Of a stretch of DNA of 64,000 bases, positions 27,501 to 35,358 are shown piece by piece. The notes below the pieces were generated by a model. The model was not told the DNA's origin and did no database searches. It saw nothing but the letters and a program-made list of their open reading frames with translations. Made by a program: the position numbers and the translations under genes. How positions within the stretch are numbered: position 1 is the first letter of the stretch; every line of letters starts with the position of its first letter. This DNA comes from Phycisphaeraceae bacterium (GTDB lineage Bacteria > Planctomycetota > Phycisphaerae > Phycisphaerales > UBA1924), in assembly GCA_019636655.1 (NCBI GenBank), contig JAHBXB010000001.1, positions 186,001-250,000 on the forward strand. The letters run 5' to 3'.

Positions 27501-28113
27501 GCTGCTGTTCTCGACCTTCAAGAGTGTCAAGTACTCCCTCCTGGTCTTCAGCGCTGTCCCGCTGGGCCTGACGGGCGGGGTCATTTCGCTCTGGCTCCGC
27601 GGGATGCCCTTCTCGATCTCCGCCGCGGTCGGGTTCATCGCCCTCTCGGGCGTCGCGGTGCTGAACGGACTGGTCATGGTCTCGTTCATCAACCAGCTCC
27701 GCGCCGAGGGCATGCCCCGCGATGCCGCGATCATGCGTGGATGCCTCGTGCGCCTCCGACCGGTGCTGATGACCGCGCTCGTTGCCTCGCTCGGGTTCGT
27801 CCCCATGGCCCTGGCCACGGGAACCGGCGCCGAGGTCCAGAAGCCGCTCGCCACCGTCGTCATCGGCGGCCTCATCTCCAGCACGCTCCTGACGCTCTGC
27901 GTGCTGCCGGCCCTGTACCGGATCTTCACATCCTGGGACTCATCCGGCGGCCCGAGGCCGCGGCCGCAGGACTGGGAACGGACGGACTTCGGCCCACATG
28001 AGGCCGGGTCGCCGCCTCGCGGCGCACACCACTCAGATTCATCCTCGCCGTCACCGCCCCCGGGCCCGTCGCCCGCGAACGGAACAGGCGGCCCCTCGAC
28101 AGGCTCGCACTGA
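24565..28113 (+). CDS. czcA: Heavy-metal RND efflux transporter (CzcA type)
   Basis: A 1182-residue inner-membrane proton-driven pump of the HME-RND family, with about 12 helices and two large periplasmic loops. TM4 carries DFGLIVDGAVIIVEN, an exact fit to the DFGx3DGAx3VEN motif of divalent-cation pumps (Zn, Co, Cd, Ni), not the Cu/Ag type. It is longer than CzcA/CusA (~1050) because of an insertion near 150-190, a His-rich insertion in the second half (HAAHAGHGHEEEGHAHEG, about 688-705), and a Pro/Ser-rich C-terminal tail. The N-terminus (MLEAVLHFSIKNRW) is standard. It works with the two preceding gene products. Confidence 0.95.
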   Translation: MLEAVLHFSIKNRWFIVVLTAIAAAVGAYSLKSLPIDAVPDITNNQVQINALAPSLSPVEVEKQVTFTIEFALAGIPGLQSTRSLSRNGFSQVTAVFEDNVNIYFARQQVAERLGEAKESLPPGVEPMMGPIATGLGEIYMYTVEYEHPRGAGATIVDGRPGWQSDGSYLTPEGRSLASDVELAAYLREVQDWIIRPQLKSVKDVAGVDAIGGYVKQYHVQPDPMALVSYGLTFTDVIDAIEKNNVSTGAGYVEHNGESYLVRASGRIETIDQLSGIVVGSRGGVPICIRDIVVPGGVGIGRELRTGSASENGEEVVVGTAIMLLGANSRTVAAAVDAKMPEIQRSLPPDIRAKTVLNRTKLVDATIGTVRKNLLEGAVLVVVVLLLLLGNVRAALICAMAIPLSMLMTATGMVQNKVSGNLMSLGAIDFGLIVDGAVIIVENCLRRLAEAQHHKGRVLSLQERLHEVMVASREMIQPSVYGQAIIITVYVPILALSGVEGKMFHPMATTVIFALISAFILSLTFVPAMVAILIRGRVQEKEMVLVRWAKAAYRPVVEWSVRFRWAVVVVAVAAFAGAAALFGRLGQEFVPTLDEKDLAMHAMRIASTSLSQSQSMQFDVERAVAGIPEVAFVYSKTGTAEMATDPMPPNVSDTFIIFKPQDQWRSEAELDRLIAEKTEAIEAMGAHAAHAGHGHEEEGHAHEGPKIEGHKGKLIQLIERTLATVPGNNYEFTQPIQMRFNELISGVRGDVAVKVYGDDFESMTRTAQQVLAAIEAVPGAADAKMEQVEGLPVMTLDIDRAAIARYGLNIHDIQQIVAAAIGGAHAGLVFEGDRRFDLVVRLPDSLRDRLEALERLPIPLPGGDEPGNPARLADASTGLAGLVQTREMGFIPLGDVAAISVAEGMNQVSRENGKRRIVVQCNVRGRDLGSFVRDAERAVAAVPVPAGQWLTWGGQFENLVAAKQRLTIVVPICFFLIFLLLFSTFKSVKYSLLVFSAVPLGLTGGVISLWLRGMPFSISAAVGFIALSGVAVLNGLVMVSFINQLRAEGMPRDAAIMRGCLVRLRPVLMTALVASLGFVPMALATGTGAEVQKPLATVVIGGLISSTLLTLCVLPALYRIFTSWDSSGGPRPRPQDWERTDFGPHEAGSPPRGAHHSDSSSPSPPPGPSPANGTGGPSTGSH

Positions 28114-28135
28114 GCCTCCATGCAGGAGTCGGTAC

Positions 28136-28423
28136 ATGCAGACCAGCAATCGGAAGAACCTGATCGCCGGCCTCGGCGGCGGAATCGCCCTCGCCGCCCT
28201 CGCGGGCGTGCTCTTCGGCCAGGGTGCCTCGCAGCCGGTCCGGAGCGACCCGCAGTACTTCGTCACCGCTGATGGAGAGGGCGCCCACCTGTGGGTCCGC
28301 GAGGGAACGACCCTCCGCGTCATCGGTCATGGCGAATGCAAGGAGTGCACCGCCAAGGGCCACGGCGACCATGACCACGGCGATGGCGATGGACACGACC
28401 ACGGAAAGCCCGGCCACAAGTAG
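28136..28423 (+). CDS. Small His-rich exported protein of efflux operon
   Basis: A 95-residue protein with an N-terminal hydrophobic segment (NLIAGLGGGIALAALAGVLF) acting as signal or anchor. A short middle part (DPQYFVTADGEGAHLWVREG) precedes a C-terminus with Cys pair CKEC and a His/Asp/Gly tail (KGHGDHDHGDGDGHDHGK). The tail is an obvious candidate for Zn, Co or Ni binding and resembles the His-rich tracts in the preceding adaptor and pump. ATG 28136 follows the pump gene by 22 bases, so it is probably the last gene of the operon. No family is recognised; a role as a periplasmic metal buffer or chaperone is inference. Confidence 0.7.
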   Translation: MQTSNRKNLIAGLGGGIALAALAGVLFGQGASQPVRSDPQYFVTADGEGAHLWVREGTTLRVIGHGECKECTAKGHGDHDHGDGDGHDHGKPGHK

Positions 28424-28456
28424 CCCCGTCCCCTGCTCTCCAATCCCCGTGCAAGG

Positions 28457-28472
28457 CGCCCCGAGCGGGGCG
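28457..28472 (+). terminator. Candidate hairpin after efflux operon
   Basis: CGCCCC (28457-28462) pairs with GGGGCG (28467-28472) around the 4-base loop GAGC, 33 bases after the last efflux gene. There is no U-tract, so it is a weak terminator candidate. Confidence 0.35.
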
Positions 28473-28588
28473 AGGGTGTGCTTGCGCCCACAGTCGGCAC
28501 TGGATGCAAGAACCGGTCTTCATTAGACTGCCCGGACCATGCTCCACCCCTCTCACATGTGCGGCCAGAGTGTCTCGGGGGACGGACG

Positions 28589-29689
28589 ATGACCTCACCG
28601 CCGGCTCCGTGTCCCGACCAGGTGACGCGCCTTCGGGAACTCATGCTCGGCACGTTCTTCCGCGGCTGGAGCCCGGACTACCTGTCCTCACCCGCGTTCG
28701 AGGCCGACCTGCTGGCCCACACCACGCGTCGCTTCGAAGAGTGCCGCGACATGATCCTGCCGTGGATCGAGCGTCACCTGCCGCTGGACAGCAAGTCTGT
28801 CGTTGATATCGGCTGCGGCACCGGCGCGAGCACCGCGGCCTGGGCCCAGAAGGCCGAGCGAGTTGTCGGGTACGACATCCACGCGCCCTCGATCGACGCC
28901 GCGAACGGGCGCATGGAGATCATGGGGATTCAGAACGTCACCTGCCGCGCGCTGCGGCCCGACGCCCTCATCCCGGCAATCCGCGATGACTTCCCCGATG
29001 GGGCCGACGTCATCATCATGTACGCCGTGCTGGAGCATCAGAAGGTGTTGGAGCGGATCGACACGCTCCGGGCAAGCTGGAGCCTCCTCCGCCCGGGCGG
29101 GCTGCTGGTCGTGGGCGATTCGCCCACCCGCTTCTCAATGATGGACTTCCATACGTCCCTGCTCCCGTTCTTCAACTGGCTCCCCGAGGAACTCGCGGTG
29201 TACTACGCCCACAAGTCGCCGCGGGCCGACTTCCGCGACGGCGTGGAAAACGCCCTTCGCAGCGGCCTGCCCGCGGCGATCGACTACGTCGCCCGCTGCG
29301 GACGCGGCGTGGGATACGAGGAGTTCGAGATCGCCATCGGCGATCTGAACCGGTACGTCGTCGGCGATTCCTTCGATGACGGGATGATCAACCAGCCGCA
29401 CCGGGGCGTGAGTTTCGTCGACGAACTGATCCAAGCGTTCGCCAGGAGCTTCAGCCTCAAGGTACCGCGCGGCTTCCTCCGCGAGAGCCTTGAGGTCATC
29501 CTCCGCAAACCGCTCCATCCCGACGAGGCCCCGCCCGATCCCAAGCCGGCCCCCGTTGAGGGCCTCATGAAACGCTCCCAGGTCGATGCTCTGGTGAATG
29601 ACCAGGTACAGGCACGAATCGAAGAGGAGCTGAAGAGACTCAATCAACAGCCGGCGGCTCCTGCAAGCCTCGCTGCAACTATGAATTAG
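28589..29689 (+). CDS. Class I SAM-dependent methyltransferase
   Basis: A 366-residue protein with a Rossmann-type methyltransferase domain at ~70-200. Motif I is VVDIGCGTGASTAAW, followed by the acidic strand VGYDIHAPSID and the post-motif GADVIIMYAVLEHQ. The hydrophobic strand LLRPGGLLVVGDSP is typical of class I enzymes. About 150 C-terminal residues (YYAHKSPRADF, then a helical tail) may determine substrate choice. The substrate is not apparent; similar sequences are found near glycan and lipid genes. ATG 28589 is preceded by a G-rich ribosome site, and the longer upstream reading has no coding character. Confidence 0.85.
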   Translation: MTSPPAPCPDQVTRLRELMLGTFFRGWSPDYLSSPAFEADLLAHTTRRFEECRDMILPWIERHLPLDSKSVVDIGCGTGASTAAWAQKAERVVGYDIHAPSIDAANGRMEIMGIQNVTCRALRPDALIPAIRDDFPDGADVIIMYAVLEHQKVLERIDTLRASWSLLRPGGLLVVGDSPTRFSMMDFHTSLLPFFNWLPEELAVYYAHKSPRADFRDGVENALRSGLPAAIDYVARCGRGVGYEEFEIAIGDLNRYVVGDSFDDGMINQPHRGVSFVDELIQAFARSFSLKVPRGFLRESLEVILRKPLHPDEAPPDPKPAPVEGLMKRSQVDALVNDQVQARIEEELKRLNQQPAAPASLAATMN

Positions 29690-29775
29690 ATCGATTTCGG
29701 CGATTGCGTAACGAGTGTTTCGTAGTGTTCAGGTGTGTCTTTGGGTTTGGTACACGAGTGCGGGCAGGGTGGTTT

Positions 29776-30717
29776 GTGGCGGAGAACCAGAAGCGTCCAT
29801 CCTGGTGCATCGGACTCGTCGGATTCTCGTGCCCCGAGTGGTCGAAGTCACTGTTCACCGTCGATGCGGGTATTCGCGGTCGCTCTCGTGGCGACACGCA
29901 CCGCCTGAGCAAGTACGCGGCTCACTTCAACGCCGTAGAGATCAACACCACCTTCTACGGCATCCCCTCGATCGATACCGTGCGGGCGTGGGCGGACGCG
30001 ACACCCGCGGACTTTCGCTTCTGCGTGAAGATGCCTCGCGACGTGACGCACGGGCCGACGCCCCAGGGCGTGCTGGCCGCGGCGGACGGCCCGCCGCCGG
30101 GGCATCTGCTGCGCGAAGAAACGCTCGTGACGGCGCGACGCTTTCTGCAGGTACTCCAGCCGCTCGGCGGCAAACTCGGGGCCGTGCTCGTGCAGTTCCC
30201 GCCGAAGTTCATGGCGCAGCGTCGCGATGAACTCGCCGCGTTCCTCGACCGTGTCGGCCGCGGAGCGCCGCTCGCGGTCGAGTTGCGCCACGACAGTTGG
30301 TGGACTCCCGAAACCGGGGCAATCCTGCACGACCGCGGCGTTTGCTGGGCGGCAACCGATGAATCGCCCCGGCACGAGGCAGAGCGAGCGCCGGATGCCA
30401 GCGGCGTGGACAGGCGCGCGCCGCGGCACATCACGCCGACCGCCGACTTCCTCTATATCCGCTGGCTCGGCAAGCACGACCAGCTCGATGATCGGAGCAA
30501 AGAGCACTTTGACCCCACATCTCGGCTGCGCTGGTGGGCAGAGCGGCTCCGCACAATTCTGGACCGGAACCCGCAGGTCCGCGTCGTCTACGGCTTCTTC
30601 GACAATGACTTCGCCGGCTACGCCCCGGCGACCGCGCGGCGGTTCATGGACATCCTTGGCCTGCCGTCTCCAAAGTTGGACACACGAGCAGCCGACGAGC
30701 CGACGCTCTTCGGGTAG
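29776..30717 (+). CDS. DUF72 family protein (YecE-like)
   Basis: A ~313-residue protein of the DUF72 family, which adopts a TIM-barrel fold of unknown reaction. Signature elements are an N-terminal IGLVGFSCPEWSKSLF, HFNAVEINTTFYGIPS, FRFCVKMPRDVTHG, the central AVLVQFPPKF and ELRHDSWW, a C-terminal DFLYIRWLGKHDQ, and the closing VYGFFDNDFAGYAPATA. The Glu-Ile-Asn (VEIN) and His/Arg residues at the barrel mouth are conserved in the family. I prefer GTG 29776, because the alternative ATG 29704 adds residues that look non-coding and lie in AT-richer DNA. Confidence 0.87.
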   Translation: MAENQKRPSWCIGLVGFSCPEWSKSLFTVDAGIRGRSRGDTHRLSKYAAHFNAVEINTTFYGIPSIDTVRAWADATPADFRFCVKMPRDVTHGPTPQGVLAAADGPPPGHLLREETLVTARRFLQVLQPLGGKLGAVLVQFPPKFMAQRRDELAAFLDRVGRGAPLAVELRHDSWWTPETGAILHDRGVCWAATDESPRHEAERAPDASGVDRRAPRHITPTADFLYIRWLGKHDQLDDRSKEHFDPTSRLRWWAERLRTILDRNPQVRVVYGFFDNDFAGYAPATARRFMDILGLPSPKLDTRAADEPTLFG

Positions 30718-30797
30718 CAGGTCTCTTGCTGAATTGCTCGTGGACTTTCGCCCACAGGTGCCCGGCTTCCTGAACCGCAGCCGTATGTCAGTGCTAC

Positions 30798-30833
30798 GAA
30801 AAAGCCCCGTAGCCGGACAGGCTCGGGGCTTGC
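30798..30833 (-). terminator. Rho-independent terminator of tRNA-Ser
   Basis: On the minus strand AAGCCCCG-A-GCC pairs with GGC-TA-CGGGGCTT, followed by a run of T (GCTTTTTC). It starts a few bases after the tRNA-Ser 3' end and is the clearest intrinsic terminator in the window. Confidence 0.75.
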
Positions 30834-30836
30834 AAG

Positions 30837-30923
30837 CGGAGAGGGGGGGATTCGAACCCCCGAAACGGTTACCCGTTTACGCGATTTCCAGTCGCGTTCC
30901 TTCAGCCTCTCGGACACCTCTCC
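30837..30923 (-). tRNA. tRNA-Ser (GGA)
   Basis: An 87-base tRNA with long variable arm. Acceptor arms GGAGAGG and CCTCTCC pair, with discriminator G at 30837. The anticodon stem CGCGA/TCGCG encloses loop CTGGAAA, giving anticodon GGA (Ser, reads UCC/UCU). The T arm has GGGGGTTCGAATCCCCC. CCA is not encoded. An intrinsic terminator follows directly. Confidence 0.96.
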
Positions 30924-30941
30924 GGCTGTGGGGATTCCAGT

Positions 30942-31871
30942 TTAGCCGCCATTCCCTTCCCCGTCCCCGGGCCGCCCTCCCGCCGCCGCGCCCGCTCGGG
31001 GATCCTTCCCGTCGCCGTCGTACCCTAGTTGCCGCAGGAGCGCCCCATCCCCGAGCGAGCGAGCCAGCGGTGGAAACGCCAGCGGCGAATCGCGGTTCAC
31101 CAGCCGCAGCCACAGCCACTCGACCACCCGCACCCCCCAGTACCGATCCACAGTCACCCGTGCGATGGCCCAGCCCACGACGGCCCCCACGGCGACATCG
31201 CTCGGCCAGTGCGCTCCGGTCAACACCCGCGTCGCGCCAACCACACACACCATCGCCACGCACAGCCAGCGAAGGCGCGGGTAGTTCGCCGCGAGGAACA
31301 CGCTCATCGCCGCCGCGGCTGCCGTGTGACTCGACGGCATCGACCACAACTCCGCATCCCCTTTCCAGAACTCCCACGCGTACTGCAGCGAGAACCCATT
31401 GTCTGTCGGTACTGGGTACATGGCCCACGGACCCAGGATCGTGTGCGGGTCGCCCAGCGCCGGCCGCGGCCGACCAAGGCCCCCCTTCAGCACCCAGCAC
31501 GCGATGCTGGTCAGGCCCGCTGCGGCGAACAGATCAAGCAGCCGCCGTCGCCGCGCCGGGTCCAGCGACCAGATCACCGCCGCCGCGAAGATGATCGAGC
31601 CAACCGCCCCGTACTGCTGCCACGCCCGCAACTCCCTGAGGACGTCCCCCTCCCGCCGGAGGAGGCCGGCCGACATCGAAAAGAGCGGACCATCCAGCGG
31701 GAAGATCGCGGCAAACAGCACCGCGGCGAGCAGCAGCGGCCATGCCCATGCGCGCCGTTCCTCGGCCCTCGACCACTGCACAACAGGCCCGACCACGCCC
31801 CACACCGCCGCACCCGCCATGTGGCCCCAGCGCACGGGCACCCACAGCGACTGGTTATAGTCGCGGGCCAT
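30942..31871 (-). CDS. PAP2-family membrane phosphatase
   Basis: A ~309-residue integral membrane phosphatase of the PAP2 superfamily, which removes phosphate from lipid phosphates such as phosphatidate or undecaprenyl pyrophosphate. The three catalytic motifs are present: KGGLGRPRP, PSSHTAA (SH variant of PSGH) and TRVLTGAHWPSD with the catalytic His and Asp. About six helices are seen. The C-terminus is a Gly/Asp-rich low-complexity tail. ATG 31871 overlaps the divergent glycosyltransferase start inside one CCATGG; a start at 31898 would overlap that gene further. Pairing with a lipid-linked sugar transferase suggests polyprenyl-phosphate recycling, which is inference. Confidence 0.88.
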   Translation of the reverse strand: MARDYNQSLWVPVRWGHMAGAAVWGVVGPVVQWSRAEERRAWAWPLLLAAVLFAAIFPLDGPLFSMSAGLLRREGDVLRELRAWQQYGAVGSIIFAAAVIWSLDPARRRRLLDLFAAAGLTSIACWVLKGGLGRPRPALGDPHTILGPWAMYPVPTDNGFSLQYAWEFWKGDAELWSMPSSHTAAAAAMSVFLAANYPRLRWLCVAMVCVVGATRVLTGAHWPSDVAVGAVVGWAIARVTVDRYWGVRVVEWLWLRLVNRDSPLAFPPLARSLGDGALLRQLGYDGDGKDPRAGAAAGGRPGDGEGNGG

Positions 31872-33711
31872 GGCCACGGCGGACGCTGATCGAGCCAACT
31901 CAGTCTCTCCTGCGATCGCTCAGGCCCCCGCCGCGGGGTGGCTCCGCGGCCCCATCGCGACGGTCGTTCTGCTCGCCCTGTGCGCCACACTCTATCTTCC
32001 CGGCTTGTTCACGATGCCTCCGGTGGACCGCGACGAGTGCAAGTTCGCGCAAGCCTCGCGCCAGATGCTGGCGACCCAGGACTGGGTGGTGCCCCGAATC
32101 GGGGACCGGCCGCGCCTGAACAAGCCGCCGATGATCTACTGGCTCCAGGCGGCCTCTGCACGGCTGCTCGGGGAAACACCCGCGATGGCCGCAGCACCCT
32201 TCCCGGGCGGTGCCGACCCGACGGCAGGGATCGGGCGGTACCGCCTCCCCTCGGCGATTGCCGCGACGATCACGGTGCTGCTCGTGTTCTGGCTGGGAAC
32301 GCGAATGTTCGACCGGCGGGCCGCGATTCTCGGTGCGGCGCTCCTCGCCGTCTGCCCCGTCTTCGCGTGGGAAGCGCACCAAGCCCGGGCCGACCAGGTG
32401 CTTGTGGCGACCATCGTGATCGCGCAGTCCGCTCTGTGGTCGATCTGGCACACACGGCGATCACCACGCCGGCCGGTGCTGGCGCCGGCCGTGCTGTGGC
32501 TGGCCCTGTGCGCGGGCGTGATGACCAAGGGGCCGGTCGCCCCGATGGTGGTCGGCCTGACAGCACTGACCCTTGCCCTGCTCCAGCGGGACTGGAGGTT
32601 TCTCATCCGCCTTCGTCCCCTGATCGGCGGTTCCATCGTCCTCGGCGCGATCGCGACCTGGCTCGCCCTCGTCGCTGGACACGTGGGATGGAGTCACCTC
32701 TCGGAGACGCTTTGGCGCGAGCTCATCGGTCGCAACCTCGAGGCCGCGGAAGGCCACTGGGGACCGCCGGGGTACCACCTGCTGCTTCTGAATGTCCTTT
32801 TTTGGCCCGGCACACTTGCCGTGCTCTTCGGTGTCGGGCGGGCGTGGCAGCGAGGGCTGCGTGCCGGCTCGCCCGCCGGTCCTGCCGCCGCATGGCCCGC
32901 GAGGATGCTGCGGCACCTGCGCAGCCGGAGGCCCGCGCGTGATGCGGAGGTCTTCTGCCTGGCATGGCTCATCCCAGCGTGGATCGTCTTTGAACTTGTC
33001 GGCACCAAACTGCCTCACTACACGATGCCGCTCTATCCGCCCCTCGCCCTGCTGTGCGCCCGCGCGGCGTTCGCCCTCGCCGCGAGGCACCGGCGCACCG
33101 GTCAGCCGCCACTGGACCGCGCGGCCGTCATCATCTGGTCCGTTCTCGGCGCGGTAATCGTCGTCGCCGTGCCCGCTGCGGCTGGCGCGTTCGTCGTGCA
33201 TGGCGACCGATCGGCGCTGGCCCCCAACCTGCTCTCCTTCCCGCTGCGGATCGCGGCGACGACCGCCCTCTTCTACGCCGCGGTGCTTCTCTGGCGGCAT
33301 GGCATCGTCCGCGCCCAGGTCGCCTCGATCGGGGCGATAGTTGCGGGGGTGGTCGCCCTCATGGTCGTGCTCCCTCATGTGCCGGGGCTCTGGGTCAGCA
33401 ACCAAATCCTCGCGAGGATCCGCGAAAGCGACCAGTCAATGTCGCTCCCCGTGGCCGTGGTCGGATTCCGCGAGGACAGCCTCGTCTTCTTGAGCAACGG
33501 CGGGATCACGCGACTGAACATGGATCACGTTCCCGAGTGGTTCTCCGCGAATCCGGGCGGGCGTGTGTTTGTCCCCAAGGAGGAGGTCGCCGCCTGCCGG
33601 TACCTCGTCGGCCGGCCGATGCTTGCAGAGGAGCAGTACGCAGTGAGCGGGATCAACTACTCGGACCGGCTCCGGTCCGTTGACCTTGTACCGATGCGGT
33701 TCCCACCATGA
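31870..33711 (+). CDS. GT39/ArnT-like membrane glycosyltransferase
   Basis: A 613-residue polytopic protein with about 11 helices, of the family that transfers sugars from polyprenyl-phosphate carriers (ArnT and protein O-mannosyltransferase-like). The first loop has VDRDECKFAQASRQML with the acidic DE pair, followed by DWVVPRIGDRPRLNKPPMIY, which matches the ArnT loop. GTKLPHYTMPLYPPLALL further on is also typical. The C-terminal ~80 residues form a soluble domain. The start ATG 31870 overlaps the divergent phosphatase gene, and the stop overlaps truB in an ATGA. Acceptor and sugar are unknown. Confidence 0.9.
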   Translation: MATADADRANSVSPAIAQAPAAGWLRGPIATVVLLALCATLYLPGLFTMPPVDRDECKFAQASRQMLATQDWVVPRIGDRPRLNKPPMIYWLQAASARLLGETPAMAAAPFPGGADPTAGIGRYRLPSAIAATITVLLVFWLGTRMFDRRAAILGAALLAVCPVFAWEAHQARADQVLVATIVIAQSALWSIWHTRRSPRRPVLAPAVLWLALCAGVMTKGPVAPMVVGLTALTLALLQRDWRFLIRLRPLIGGSIVLGAIATWLALVAGHVGWSHLSETLWRELIGRNLEAAEGHWGPPGYHLLLLNVLFWPGTLAVLFGVGRAWQRGLRAGSPAGPAAAWPARMLRHLRSRRPARDAEVFCLAWLIPAWIVFELVGTKLPHYTMPLYPPLALLCARAAFALAARHRRTGQPPLDRAAVIIWSVLGAVIVVAVPAAAGAFVVHGDRSALAPNLLSFPLRIAATTALFYAAVLLWRHGIVRAQVASIGAIVAGVVALMVVLPHVPGLWVSNQILARIRESDQSMSLPVAVVGFREDSLVFLSNGGITRLNMDHVPEWFSANPGGRVFVPKEEVAACRYLVGRPMLAEEQYAVSGINYSDRLRSVDLVPMRFPP

Positions 33712-34445
33712 CGCAGGACACACCCGGACATCCGCCGCCGCCGTCGGGCCTGCTGCTGGTCGACAAGACCCGCGGTCCGACCTCCATGGATTGCTGCCGT
33801 GCGGTCAAGCACAGGCTGATCAACGCCGGGTTCCACAAATCGATCAAGGTCGGCCACGGCGGGACGCTCGATCCGCTCGCTACCGGCCTCGTAGTGGTGC
33901 TCGTCGGCAAGGCCACCAAGCTCTGCGACGCCGTGATGGCGGGCGAGAAGGAGTACCTCGCCGACGTGGATCTGTCGGTCACGTCGCCGACGCAGGACCT
34001 CGAGGGCGACCTGACGCGGATCGATGTGGCCTCGCCGCCGTCGCGCGAGGATGTTGAACGGGCGATTCTTCCGTTCATCGGCCTGATCCAGCAGCGCCCC
34101 CCGGCGCACTCGGCGATGTGGGTCAACGGAGAGCGGGCCTACGACCTGGCCCGGCAGGGCAAGGCTCCCGACCTGCCGGCCCGCCCGGTGCAGATCCACG
34201 CGATCACGCTCACCGAGTACGCCTGGCCGATCGCCCGGCTTGACATCACGTGCGGCAAGGGCACCTACATCCGTTCGCTCGCACGCGATCTCGGCGAAGC
34301 GCTCGGCGTCGGCGGTTGTTTGGCCTCGTTGCGGCGCACCCGCAGCGGGCGCTTCCGAGTCGAGGAGGCGACGCCCTACGACAGGCTCCCGCACCAGATC
34401 ACGCCGGCGGATCTGCGGCCGCTCCCAAAACCGGGCGACCTGTAG
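33708..34445 (+). CDS. truB: tRNA pseudouridine-55 synthase (TruB)
   Basis: TruB converts U55 of the T-loop to pseudouridine in most tRNAs. The 245-residue protein has the N-terminal GLLLVDKTRGPTS, the catalytic loop KVGHGGTLDPLATGLV with nucleophile Asp55, and KEYLADVDLSVTSPTQDLEG. PPAHSAMWVNGERAYDLARQ and GTYIRSLARDLGEALG also match. It is shorter than E. coli TruB (314) because the C-terminal PUA-type extension is missing, as in many short forms. ATG 33708 overlaps the upstream glycosyltransferase stop (ATGA). Its last 47 bases overlap the convergent zinc-ribbon membrane gene. Confidence 0.95.
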   Translation: MTQDTPGHPPPPSGLLLVDKTRGPTSMDCCRAVKHRLINAGFHKSIKVGHGGTLDPLATGLVVVLVGKATKLCDAVMAGEKEYLADVDLSVTSPTQDLEGDLTRIDVASPPSREDVERAILPFIGLIQQRPPAHSAMWVNGERAYDLARQGKAPDLPARPVQIHAITLTEYAWPIARLDITCGKGTYIRSLARDLGEALGVGGCLASLRRTRSGRFRVEEATPYDRLPHQITPADLRPLPKPGDL

Positions 34446-35247
34446 GCGGTCCGTCCTCGCCGACCCCCGGCGTTCGCGGCGGGTTGCCGAACCGGCACTG
34501 CCGGATCCCGAAGTACACGAGTGTTTCGAAGATCAGCAGCCCCGCGAGGAACCCGCCAGCCGCGGGCCAGGGCGCCGCACGCCAGTCGTGCCGCGCCGAG
34601 ATCGGCCAGGTGAGCCAGTCGTTCCAACTGTGGTGCGATCCGGAGAGGAACCAGCCGAGCAGCGCGAGCACCGACCCGATGATCCAGCCGATGGTCGCAT
34701 GTCCGCACACCGCCGAGGCCACGGCGGGCGTCACCCTCCACCCGCGGCGGGAACCGAAGAACCGCACACCCCACGACTCGATCATGATGAGGGCGCGGAG
34801 AGGCAGGAATCCGAGCAGGACGCCGCTCCCGACGCTCATCCCGAGTATGGCCAAGACGGCAAGGCCAGTCGGGTAGCGGGAGAGCATGTCGCCCACGGCC
34901 TCTGGACCGATCCCGAGCACCGACATCACGACCACAGGACCGAGAAGGACCGACGCGACCAGCGAGTTGAATACGCCGAGTTGCTCGGATCGCGGCGCCT
35001 CGATCACCAGCGATCGCGAGTGGGTCATCGGGTGCCGGAGCACGCCCAGGTTCGTCCGCAGAAAGGCAACGAGTGAACTCCTCGATCGTCCCGTCTGCTG
35101 CCACGGACTCCCCGGCCGGCCTGTCTCGGGCCGGCTCATCGGGATGGACTCGCCGCACTCCGGGCAGTGGGCCTCATCCTCGATTCCCTCGAGCACGTAG
35201 CCGCACCGCTCGCACAGCAGCGTGGTTTCCCGAGGTTTGGTGCTCAC
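34399..35247 (-). CDS. Membrane protein with N-terminal zinc ribbon
   Basis: A 282-residue protein that I do not assign to a known family. The N-terminus has four Cys in LCERCGYVLEG and HCPECGES, a zinc-ribbon knuckle pair. A basic linker and roughly five transmembrane helices follow (FNSLVASVLLGPVVVMSVLG, GLAVLAILGMSVGSGVLLGF, ASAVCGHATIGWIIGSVLAL, AAGGFLAGLLIFETLVYFGI). Similar architectures occur in planctomycetes as YIP1-like proteins. The start is GTG 35247 with a strong GGAGGA five bases in front, and there is no suitable ATG nearby. The 3' end overlaps truB by 47 bases in convergent orientation. Confidence 0.75.
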   Translation of the reverse strand: MSTKPRETTLLCERCGYVLEGIEDEAHCPECGESIPMSRPETGRPGSPWQQTGRSRSSLVAFLRTNLGVLRHPMTHSRSLVIEAPRSEQLGVFNSLVASVLLGPVVVMSVLGIGPEAVGDMLSRYPTGLAVLAILGMSVGSGVLLGFLPLRALIMIESWGVRFFGSRRGWRVTPAVASAVCGHATIGWIIGSVLALLGWFLSGSHHSWNDWLTWPISARHDWRAAPWPAAGGFLAGLLIFETLVYFGIRQCRFGNPPRTPGVGEDGPPTGRPVLGAAADPPA

Positions 35248-35358
35248 CGATTCCTCCAGACGTGCCGGCGACTCTACGGGGCTCGTGCCCAATCCCGCCC
35301 GCCGCTGGCGTGCCGGAGCAGACTCGACTAAGGTTGACCTCGCCTGCCGGAGCCCCAG

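Noticed and set aside
30798-30833. Possible attachment site next to tRNA-Ser
   Set aside because: The repeat is explained by an intrinsic terminator, and there is no integrase or duplicated tRNA end in the window.
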